A stretch of DNA of 33,771 bases from the NCBI GenBank assembly GCA_007026445.1, contig VDMD01000207.1:1-33771 (forward strand), in the 5' to 3' direction. The notes below the pieces were generated by a model. That model did no database searches and was not told the origin of the DNA. It saw nothing but the letters and a program-made list of their open reading frames with translations. Positions within the stretch are counted from its first letter, which is position 1. Every line of letters begins with the position of its first letter. Of this stretch, positions 19,777 to 28,894 are shown one piece after another. The stretch is from Schizophyllum amplum (taxonomy: Eukaryota > Basidiomycota > Agaricomycetes > Agaricales > Schizophyllaceae). Both the position numbers and the translations under genes were made by a program.

Positions 19777-21512
19777 CTACTTCGACTGCTGCTTCCGTGC
19801 CAGCGTCGCCTCCGCGGCCTCAACCAAGTCGCTCATCTTCGAGAACATGGCGCGCCCGCGGCGCCATCGCCCTGCCGCGGTCTTAGTATCCTTCGCAGCC
19901 TCCGCCTTCGACAGCGACGCATAGTACGCCTCATCCAGCTGGAACCCGTGCTCAACCCATCTAAATATTGCCCCCGCAGTGTACTGAGTGACTGAGTAGC
20001 GACGTTCGGAAAGCGCGATGCGTGTGTTGGAATGCCGGAGGATGGCGGAGGGGATGAGTATGGTGGATCCGGGCGGGAACCTAATGATCATCTTGCAGTC
20101 CCAAAGTATGAGCTCGCCGCCTTTGTCGGGGTCGAAGTTGCCGAGTGCTGTGATAGCGCACCAGCCGAAGGGGAGGTTCGCATAGTCGCGATGGGGGAAG
20201 GTGACGGTCCGCGGCCCGAAGTTGATGGTAATGCAGGCCCATACGCTGTCGATGAAGTTCCGCTTCAGGGTGGTGTCGCTGGCAAGGAGGGCGTTGAGCT
20301 TGTCGCCATAGAGCGCATGTATGAGCGGGGCCCACGTCGCGAAGACGGCTGTGAGGCATTAGCATAGGACGTCGAGGGAGATTGCGACTCACTGGATGCG
20401 AAGTGAGCCACGCGAATCATGGCGGGGAGGGCGATGAGGTACACGAGGACCAGAGTCATCGTCCGCGAGTGCTTCAAGTTGGCGGGGAATTGCTGGCCCC
20501 GCGTGTGAGATACCCTGGGCCTGCGCGCCGAATCGCCCGCGCCGATGTTCGCGCGCTTGCTTGCCGAACGTCGTGCGTGAGCGCTGGTGCTCGATCTCGT
20601 CGGCCAGAGAGGAGGTCGCGGTGCTCCAATCGGGCTCTGCTGGTCGATGCCGGGAGTTCTGGCCATCGCTGGGGCGACCGGCCAAGCATGCGATCACGAC
20701 GTCGCTGTTGTCCTTCTTGTTGCCGTTCGGGGTGACGATGGGGATGGTCTCGCTGGGCTATGGTCAGCTATCGAGTGCGTCGGCTCTATGATGGCCACGC
20801 ACCGTCCGTCCCACGGATAGTACACAAAGCCGTCCTCCTCCAGTGCCTTGCGCGTGTACGTGCGGCAAATCTCCCCTTCGTAGCGCCCGCCGAAGCCGGT
20901 AGAGGTCACCGGTGCCCTCCTTAGGTTGAACTCGACGTGTTTGGGTGTTGAATGCACGACGTGATGCGCGTGCCGGCGCTGGCGCTCGTGCGTCGGTCCT
21001 GAGGGCGGGACGGTCTTGCGTTTCTTGCCGCGGTTCCTGCGCCCGTGCTCCTTTTGCCGTCGGCGCTTGCGATTGGTGCCGCTGATCGCGTACGTGGGTT
21101 TTGATGACTCGGTCGATGCGGGGTCGACCGTGGGCGATGCGGGGCGCGATGCGTTGGGGGATGAGGGCGCCGAAGTGAGTGGCGAGTCCGTATCGTACGC
21201 GTCGAGCTTCGGGTGAGCTGATGTCGGGCTCGATGGTACGGACAACGGAGGCGACTGGGGTTCTTCGATCTCCTCCCAGTTGTCGTCGTCATCATCGTCG
21301 GTGGCGGGGGGCGGGGGCGATTCGTCCTTCTCGTTCTCCGCCGCAGCGAGGCCGAGGGCGTCCAAGTCGAAGGACTCGTCGGGGACGACGTAGTACTGGC
21401 TGAATGTCTTGCCCGATCGCAGTTGTCGAAATCCCATGAAGTCCGCGAAATCTATCAGGATGTTAGCGTCAAAGTCTGATGTCGCGTCGAATGGGACTGC
21501 GGCGGACGCCAT
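19777..21512 (-). CDS. TET/JBP-like 2-oxoglutarate/Fe(II) dioxygenase, apparent frameshift
   Basis: Three exons: 20803-21512, 20393-20752 and 19777-20348. The N-terminal half is acidic and Ser/Pro-rich with a basic KRRRQKEHGRRNRGKKRK stretch that could be a nuclear signal. The catalytic domain is in exon 3. FPHRDYANLPFGW supplies the HxD iron ligands (about residues 409-411), SAILRHSNT the distal His (about 462) and ERRYSVTQYTAG the 2-oxoglutarate-binding Arg (about 473). The surrounding FDPDKGGELILWD and FRWVEHGF are typical of mushroom TET/JBP proteins, which oxidise 5-methylcytosine or related bases. The exons total 1642 nt, one more than a multiple of three. The frame changes near 20493-20511, between ...RFGAQAQGIS and RGQQFPANL. 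I found no plausible intron there, so the gene may be disabled, or there may be a sequence error. The start codon faces that of the transposase. Confidence 0.85.
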
Positions 21513-21906
21513 ACATCAGCTGACCAGGGCACTGACGTGAAGTCGCCGGTGCAATGGGTCCTCGAACGGGCACCCTGGACAGCCGATGTGTAGACGCGCC
21601 GCTGTCGAGCAGCCGCCCACGCAATTGGGAAGCCATGGCAAGATGAAGGAGATGGCTTACTTTTCATGCCCATCGTGCGTGCTCCGGTAGACGTCTGAGC
21701 GTGCAAGGTCGTGGTCGAGGACAAGGGGAGGCGCGGCGGGTCTTGTTCGGATTCGGGATAAGTCCAGACGGCGGTCACATGACTGAACACGTCAACAATC
21801 AGATTCAACGTATCAAATAACGCGTACTGTCACATCTCAGTCACATACGCGCGATCGACGCGCCTTCGCCACGCATTGTCCTGCCGCCAACCTCATCTCG
21901 CCCGCC
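21513..21906. promoter_or_regulatory. Divergent promoter region between the TET/JBP-like gene and the KDZ transposase
   Basis: The two start codons are 394 bp apart and face away from each other, so both promoters must lie here or overlap. No clear TATA box is seen. A CACATGACTG block and two nearby TCACAT phrases (21776-21845) are possible sites but cannot be assigned. Confidence 0.5.
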
Positions 21907-24900
21907 ATGTCCAACAAGAAGGGCCGCAAGCCTGTCAATGTCTACGAGTACGATCTCAATTCCTTACGCGCCCCTCGCGCCTCGTCCTCTGCACGCCGCA
22001 CCGCCGAGTCGCAGCATCTCTCGCGCGACGATCGACGAAGACGCACCGAGGAAGTCCAAATGCACCCATCCCCCCCAAAGAAGAAATGTCGACTTTCCGT
22101 GACGACGACAGATGCTTCCGAAATGCTACAGCCCCCGGACGACGAAGTTGGAACCCTGCCTAGGGGGGGGATCATAGGCTCGCGGACGGGAATGCCGTGG
22201 AAGAGAAAGTACTATCAGACAGCGGTGCGTGTGAGACTCGTCGACTTATGATGCGTACTGACGACATTTGAAGGATGAACCACTGCGCACGTTCATACCG
22301 TACGCCGACGAGTATGTGGAGGAGTTCGTGCGCCTTGACGGGAGGGGGAGCGCCGCCGATCAGCCGTGCCCAACATGCCCCCTCGACGAGGCCGGCTCCG
22401 CGCTGTATCGCTGCACCGGGTGCATGGGAATCAGTATGTACTGTGCGAGCTGCATAGTGCAGAATCATGGGAAGCGCCCCTTCTGCGCGATCGAGGTGCG
22501 TCTGCGTGCGAATGCGTACTGTGCGCGTACTTACGATCCCTTAGAGATGGGATGGCGGCGACATGAGCTTCCATCGTGTGTCCCTCGCGTCCCTGGGGCT
22601 ATCCATACAGCTAGGCCACCTGGACGGGGAGCAGTGCGAGCATTCGACGCTCGTCAACAAGGACTTCACCATCATGGACATCACCGGCGTTCATCAGTGC
22701 ACCGTGCTTCAGTGCGGCTGTACCGACGCTCCGACACTTCGCCAGCAACTCCTTCGGCATCGTCTATTCCCAGCAAGCGCCACCGCCCCCAGAACCGCCT
22801 GCACGTTTACACTCCTCGACCATTTTCATTACCTCACGCATCACGGCAAAATGACAATGTACGACTTCTACAACGCGCTGGAGAGAATGACGGATAATCT
22901 CGGGGTCTCTGGACTCAAGGTGAGACGACGCGTTGGTCGATATTTGCCACGCCTGACTTACTTACGTTTTGGCAGGATCGCATATGGTCATCGCACGGTG
23001 CATACGCGAGTGGAAGTATCTCATGGGTCTGAAGCGTGGCGGGCGAGGTAATGATTGTGTGCGACGACCGACCGATGTAAAGCCTGGGGAGTTGGCGATA
23101 AGGTGCCCGGCGTGTCCCATCCCCGGCGAGAACCTGCCGGAAGGCTGGGATAAGGTACCAAAAGAGAAGCAGTAAGCATCCACTGCAGGCGCAAAAACGA
23201 ACATCGCCTAAGATGTACATTAGATATCTGTATTTCTCGCCATTGCGCTGGACGCGTGCTTTCGCCTCAAGCGCCGGCAGGTATCGTCGGTCGAGAAGGA
23301 CCCCCGGCTGCTGGATGGCGGCGCATATATCGTGCAGCAGCAGCCGTTCGACAACTGGATAAAGACTGCAGACAAGCAGGATGAGGTAAGCGCAAATACA
23401 ATCTGCCCTTCAATGTACCTGCTGATCACCCTCGCAGACTACGAGCTCGTGTTCGGGACTGTCAGCCCTCGAGAACGCGAATTCGAAATTCGCAAAGGGC
23501 TACGCCGAGACAGGCAAGGGGATCGGCGTCTGCGCACGCCACGAGTTCGTGCAGCCGAACGGAGTCGTCCCTCTGCAGGTCGGAGAGCGGTACGCGTCCT
23601 TTTTAAAAGTTGCCTCAAATTTCGCACTGACTTCTCCTCTTCAGGTACGCGAACATGGATTACGCGCTCGCCTCGCTCCTCAAGTTTCACTCGCCCCTCC
23701 TCAAGGTCATCCTATCTTACGACATCGCCTGCCAATTCTCCAAGAACCTAGTGGAACGCGTCAAGAAGCTTCCCCCTCTCCTTCGCTTTGTGGCAGTCGC
23801 ACGCACGATGCGCTTCGTCATACCGAAGCTCCACATCCTCGGCCACCGCCTCGTATGCCAGCTTCTCTTCAACCTGGCGTATCTGTTCGGAGGGGCGCGT
23901 ACGGACGGTGAAGGCGTGGAGAGGCCGTGGGCGCACCTTGGTCCGCTAGGGACGTCGCTCCGCCAGATGGGGCCCGGGACCGCCGCCGATACCCTCGACG
24001 ATCATCTGAGCCATTGGAACTGGCTAAAGCTCATCGCGCTTGGGGCATTCCTGCTCAGGAAACTTCTCGAGGCGTTGAAGGAAGAGTCCATCCAACGCGC
24101 GGAGTTCGAGGCCTTCAGCCGCGCGCAGGCCAACAATGTGCCAACGTGGCGCGCGTCCGTCCTCGCGTTCGAAATGGACAACTCGAAGCCCAACCCTTTC
24201 GAGATGCCGAAATGTGGTACGTCTTCTCTTGTTTGCTTCGTTCCGGACGACTTCTGATCACGCAACGCAGGCGCTACGGAGGCGGACGTGCAGCTCGACA
24301 TGGCGAAGGAGCAAGCAGACGCAGCGGCGCGCGGCTCTCAAAGCGCACATGAGCTATCGCCGGGAGACTTTGTGCGTGCTCTTCTGGACATCGAGGATCA
24401 ACAGTAAGTAGCACGTCGTGCTTTCTGCTGTGAATAACAATTCATTGTACTTCAGACGAAGTTTGGCACGGGACGTCACGGTGAAGACGTACGCGACGCC
24501 TAAGCAACAGGCGGAACTCTTTCGCCAGAGATCCAAGCTCTCACGCGCGATCGCAAAGCTCAGGCCGGCTGTAGGCGTATACATGCCGCCCGCGCTGGCG
24601 CGTTTGGAGGCATGGGAAGCGATCGAGGAGAACGCCGCCCTTCCTGCTGAGCAGCGCCCGCTCTTCCCGCCATCCGCTCTGTCCGCCGCGGAGCTCACGT
24701 CCTGCCTGGGTGACGTGGCCGACATCGAACGCCGACTGCGCGATGCGCAGTGTCGCGTATCGCTGGATGCGATACGCAATTTACTTCTGGCCAAGTCGCG
24801 GGAGCTACGCTTCAAGAACACAAATGTTCGGCATCAAGGTTCGACAACGCGCGCGCGCAACGTCATCAAGCTACAGGACGACAAGATATACGCCCTTGCG

Positions 24901-25622
24901 AGGAAGTACCTCTGCGCGCGCAGCGCGCTTCTTGCGCTGGCCGGTGAGGGGGCGTCTTCTGTCCAGTGGCGTGCCCTTGACATCAACCGAGACCTTCGGT
25001 GTCTCGAGGAGGACGACGGCAGGCGTACGCAGCAGCGCGCGCCCGAGGGTATCGACGGTACCGAGGGTGCGGCCCCAGCAAGCAACCTCCAGGGCGTTCG
25101 TGACGGTACTGGCGAGGGACGGCGTACCGTCTCATGGATCTGGTACGGCACGAATACCAGAGATCCAGACGCGCAAGGAACAGAGCTGTATGAGGGTGAG
25201 TGATGTGACCTGCGAGTTCCGAAAGGTTTAATTGACTAGTTACAGGTGTACGCGTCGAGTGGTGCAAGGCCTACGCACGCCTGCGTCGCTGGCAAGAGCA
25301 GATCCCGTTGCTGAGGGAGGAGATGAGGCGAACGACCGTCAGCCTCAAGCGACGTGAGGAGGAATGGGAGCTACGGAGGACGTCGGACACGCGCGAGGGC
25401 GCTCTAGGCGAGGGCGCCAGAGCCTACGCGGCGCGTCAGCAGCGTGTCTACGTGCTGCTTAGGGAGCATTTCACCGCGCTATGGGCGAAGGCGCCGGCCA
25501 CCACGCAGATCGACATCACGGAGGCGATGCGCATCGAGGAGGAGCTGAACGAAGGCGACGACGACACGCCGCAGGTGGATATTGACGAGGACGAGGACAG
25601 TGAGAGCGAGGAGGAGGATTGA
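21907..25622 (+). CDS. KDZ-family transposase with a CxC2-like cysteine cluster
   Basis: Ten exons: 21907-22224, 22274-22495, 22545-22919, 23011-23154, 23224-23385, 23438-23589, 23645-24216, 24271-24403, 24456-25195 and 25246-25622, in phase for 1064 amino acids. Residues 138-177 form the cysteine cluster (CPTC ... CTGC ... CASC ... H ... C) seen at the N-terminus of mushroom KDZ proteins. The RNase H-like catalytic core has YANMDYAL (Asp about 464), ILSYDIACQ (Asp about 485) and RTDGEGVERPW (Glu about 548-551), followed by the conserved TLDDHLSHWNW. The C-terminus is a helical region ending in an acidic Asp/Glu tail. Exon 4 is uncertain. The longer version, 22976-23171, contains the conserved IREWKYL and VPKEKQ parts but shifts frame at both ends. 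The shorter version is open but omits them. The gene may therefore be decaying or alternatively spliced. Confidence 0.88.
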
Positions 25623-25776
25623 GAGTACTGGTACAGTGTTTCTATTGTATATTTTGATTTCCTGCAACGTGCACCTAGCTTGCGAGCTCTTTTAAGCAGC
25701 AGGGGTGTTACGGGACATTACGGCTTGCTCTATGAGTGCGCCCGAGCGACCCGCTGCACGGTACATATCCGAGAGC

Positions 25777-26044
25777 TGCCCCGGCACGCGTCCTAAGCCC
25801 GTCGCGACCGGCAGGGGCGACGGCGGACCCGCAGTGATGCGCCCGGATATGCGCGGCAGCCATCAAACCCGCCCCCCGCCTCCCCGGCACCGAGGGGCGC
25901 GCTCCGGAGCGCCCTAGGGCACCCGGAGCCCTGCCGGCGTCCCCCGGGGGCGGGGTGGCTGTGCGGGTAAGTCCCTCGGTAGCTTTGCAACGAACCGCCA
26001 AGCACTTTATCGGTACCTTTGCAAAGGTTCTACGAGCACAGCTG
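25777..26044 (-). repeat. Right terminal inverted repeat of element B
   Basis: This is the inverted partner of 9334-9605. It begins about 155 bp after the transposase stop codon. The tip reads CTACGAGCACAGCTG, and the TSD CATAAGT follows directly. Confidence 0.93.
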
Positions 26045-26051
26045 CATAAGT

Positions 26052-27764
26052 AGTGTATATCAGTAAGGAACGGGTTGCAGGGCGTAGTAACGCACCTGCA
26101 GCGCATGCGCGCCCTCCCATCTCCTACGTCATCCGCTTTGGCGGGCTTGCTACGACGCGTCTAACCGTTCGAAAATCTTCTTGTCGCTATATTGAGGTAC
26201 GCGAGGTCGACGAAAAAGGAATGGGGAGGGCCGGGGGCAGCTGCGGCATCGGGATCGTTGTGGTTGAGAGTCGAGGGGCGGTGATTGCGAACGCGCGGAA
26301 GGTCCGGACCGGATTGCCGGTCCTCGCCGCCGACGCGCGAAGCGACCGCGGCGGGATTTCGGAAGCCTAGGAGAAAGGATTTGAAAGCGGGAGCGTGTAG
26401 AGTAAGGCCCCTAGTCACGGATTCAAAAAAGAGGCGTGAATTTCCGTTCAGAAATGAGCCCACAATATGCATAAGTTCTGTTGCAGTTCATCTCATATTT
26501 CACTCATGCACAACGGATCGAGTAGGCCGTTCTGAGCTCCCATGTGAAGGCCTCTTCACAGTCAAAGTTGGAGCATGTATTTACATTACTACTGGATAGA
26601 TTACAGGTATTCAGAGGCTCTAATATTGCTTAAACAAATCAGAAATGCGTGTTTACTGGCCTGGAGGAGTGATCTTTGAGCACTGCTAGGCCATTGGGGT
26701 ATGTTTCTGGCATGGATGCAGTGCAGTGAGCCTACATACTATTACAATGTGCTATATAACGCTCATCTACGACATTTGAAGGCGATCGAGCGAGGCGATG
26801 AGCAAGCATCGCGTCTTGTCTCGCCCCGAACGCGCTCGAAATGAGCGCGTTCGTGACGTGACGTAACGCGTCAAGCTCGCCTCTCGCCGTCATCCGCGCC
26901 GCGCCCCCCGCTCAATAGCGGGTCGATGGGCTCCGTTTCTTCAAGATAGGGGTGTGGGGGACTCAGGGGAGTCCCCTCCAGGTGCGTGCACTAAAAAACG
27001 AGCCGAGATTTAGCTAATCGTGTATCTAGAATGGCTGCAGCGTGCTGAGCGCGCTGCAGCCGTTTGTGTGCGTGCGTCTCGCCTCCAGACGTCGCTAGCG
27101 AGGCCAGCAGCCACCCCCTTCCCCCAAGACGTCTCCGCGCGCCAGCGCGCTCTCCCATCGGCCCCCATCATCAACCCCCACATGCACAGAGGCAGAGAAC
27201 GCCCTCCCGCGCCGTCCGCTATGCCGCCGAGTGCCTCTGTGCCTATACGGTAGGCGTAGGGTACTGCGCGCTATGCGCTGGCGGCGTCGGCGTGCGCCGG
27301 GGGCAAGCGACGGCGGCGCGATCGCGCGTTACGCAGCCAATCGCGCGCCACCGTCTCTCACACCCCCTCCCACCCTCCCTGGACCTTTATGGCCCGTGCA
27401 AGCGCCCTCCCCCGCTTGTGATGGTCCCACAGCCAGTCGAATACCAGCCGCGCGCAGCGGTGGCCCCACCCGCGTCCTCCCGCTGCTGGCAGCGTCACCC
27501 GCGTGTGCCCGCCCTGCTACCGACCCACAGCGCAACTAGCCCCTCACCGGGCCCGTCCGACGCCTCAACGATCCTTCCCCATCGTCACATACACCCCCAC
27601 CCACGCGCAAATGCCTACGCGTCGTGCGCACGCCGATCGAGGGCCGGCGAAAATTTTCGCTGCGCTTTCGAACGCTTTTCATTATATTGTTCCTATATAT
27701 ACACTTTATATACATTGTTTACGCATATTATACAATATGTGTGATATATACGATGCACGAGCAG
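26052..27764 (+). repeat. Element A, internal part right of element B
   Basis: 26052-26390 continues the left arm of element A and is colinear with about 12040-12250 of element C (shared ACGCACCTGC, CGCGT, then GGGCAGC blocks). 26760-27735 matches 12690-14040 of element C. It includes the hairpins at 26828-26852 and 26957-26976, a stem-loop at 27033-27061 and the palindrome GCGAAAATTTTCGC at 27647-27660. An AT-rich joint (27665-27755) precedes the terminal repeat. Open frames here are Pro/Arg/Ala-rich and are not supported as genes. Confidence 0.75.
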
Positions 27765-28084
27765 CCACAGGCGGCTGCGCCAGAGGCGGCGGCGCGCGCG
27801 CACCCCCGCGCGAGCGGCGATCGACCGCCCTTCCCAAATGGGAAGGGCCATCAATCCCGCCCAGCGTGCGCGAGGGCGAGCCGGGCACGCGACGCGAGCC
27901 GTGCGCCGCGCCCTGCCTAATAAGGCGAGCACGCGCGCACCGCCCGGCACGCCCCCGAAGGCCGGGACCCCCACCGGAGGCCCGGGAGGGGCCTGTGGCT
28001 GTGCAAGTAAGTCATTCGCTATTTTTGCAATTCACTGCCAAGCAGTTGCTTGGATGTTTTGCAATAACCCTACGAGCACAGCTG
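27765..28084 (-). repeat. Right terminal inverted repeat of element A
   Basis: This is the inverted partner of 8227-8590. The tip is CTACGAGCACAGCTG, identical to the right tip of element B, and it is followed by the TSD ACAGTAT. Confidence 0.92.
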
Positions 28085-28090
28085 ACAGTA

Positions 28091-28710
28091 TGGCGGCGAC
28101 CGGGAACGCGGGGACATACGTGGAAGATTTTCGATTGAATCGCAATCGATGTTCAGCAGTGTTTCATCCATGTCCTCGTCCTTCGCAATTGCTGTGAGGT
28201 GCTCTCGAAGTGCGAACACACGGGAGACCACTTCCTGCCAATCGATAGGTTTGTTCCATTTCCACAGTTCCGCGGAGGGCTGTATGACGTGGGTGAACAG
28301 GTCGTCCTCGCAAATTGTCAGCTGTGGCGCAGGGGACCGCTTTGCAAACATGTCCGGAAGGCAAAAATAGCATCCACCAATGCGTGCCACCTCTATCCGA
28401 ACCGCCATCGTCAGCAGAGACGACAGCGTACGCACAGCGTCAACGACTTACGCTTAGTCCCTTTCTGCCGTTGCTGCACGACCTTCATCCCTATGTCATG
28501 CCACACGGGAAGCTTTTTGCGCCCAGCTTTGCTCAGCAAGTCATCGCCCTCCGTGGCATCGTCTTCATAAAACGAACTAAAGTATAGCGATGGCTGCACG
28601 TCTGCTGCAGAACCAGGTCAGGCTCGGTGATACACCGCAAGGCATCACTCACAAGCAGGCTGAGGCATGCACGGCGGCAGTATCACAGCCAGAATATGGT
28701 CGGGATGCAT
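28091..28710 (-). pseudogene. Gene X, 5' part (split by nested insertions)
   Basis: Exons are 28653-28710, 28452-28604 and 28091-28392, separated by 48- and 59-nt introns with GTGAGT/CTGCAG and GTAAGT/GGATAG ends. The ATG at 28710 opens a short leader (MHPDHILAV). It is followed by an acidic/aromatic segment (SSFYEDDATEGDD), a basic helix, and a helical region (WNKPIDWQEVVSRVFALREH). The frame runs into CCGCCATA, exactly at the insertion point. Read on from there, element A ends the protein after a few codons. Joined to 7894 and below with one TA, the codons PPYYHWARNAV are restored and the frame stays open to 7260. The phases at all five junctions agree. The protein is of unknown function, and the split copy is presumably dead. 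Confidence 0.82.
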
Positions 28711-28894
28711 GCTGCTTGAGGGTTCGGAACAAGCGCAAGGGGCGGGAGCATGTAACGGGGTGTGACCGTTTACACGAGACTGTGACAGCAAGTTATATTT
28801 TACTTTTCTTCAAGGGGGGACGGATAGGGCATGAAGTGATAGCAACAAGGTTACGTAGTCAATCTACTGCGTTGAACTCTGACGTGGATACTGC

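Larger units (their letters stand above)
9334..26044. mobile_element. Element B: 16.7-kb KDZ transposon carrying TET/JBP and three other genes
   Basis: The tips CACCTGTGACCGTAGG (9334) and ...CTACGAGCACAGCTG (26044) are inverted and lie inside the 7-bp direct repeat CATAAGT (9327-9333 and 26045-26051). The inverted repeats extend about 270 bp inward. Between them are gene Z, a double RNase H1-N-like protein, a YYxRHK-repeat protein, a TET/JBP-like dioxygenase and the KDZ transposase; all but the transposase are on the minus strand. KDZ transposons with linked TET/JBP genes are established in Agaricomycetes. The complete ends, TSD and full cargo list are read here directly. The element interrupts element A and is itself interrupted by element C, which adds 3.7 kb. 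Its own length without C is therefore about 13 kb. Confidence 0.9.
8227..28084. mobile_element. Element A: 3.1-kb non-coding transposon, split by element B
   Basis: The outer ends CACCTGTGCCCGTAGG (8227) and ...CTACGAGCACAGCTG (28084) are inverted repeats. They are flanked by the 7-bp direct repeat ACAGTAT (8220-8226 and 28085-28091), so the pair bounds one insertion. Subtracting element B and its 7-bp TSD leaves about 3140 bp: 8227-9333 and 26052-28084. The inner DNA encodes no recognisable protein. It has GC-rich arms, an AT-rich joint next to each terminal repeat, and several strong hairpins. Its body is colinear with that of element C although the terminal repeats differ. Its ends match those of B in the first bases and its TSD has the same length, so it is probably a non-autonomous relative moved by a KDZ transposase. 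That last point is inference. Confidence 0.88.

Noticed and set aside
9334..26044. Starship-type giant element
   Set aside because: No tyrosine-recombinase captain gene is found near an end. The element instead has long inverted repeats, a 7-bp TSD and a KDZ transposase.
25708..26106. 132-codon minus-strand frame over the right end of element B
   Set aside because: The same frame appears over the left end (9377-9658) only because the DNA is a terminal inverted repeat. The frame is not otherwise gene-like.
8227..28084. LTR retrotransposon reading of the paired repeats
   Set aside because: The pairs are inverted, not direct, and no reverse transcriptase, integrase or primer-binding site is seen.
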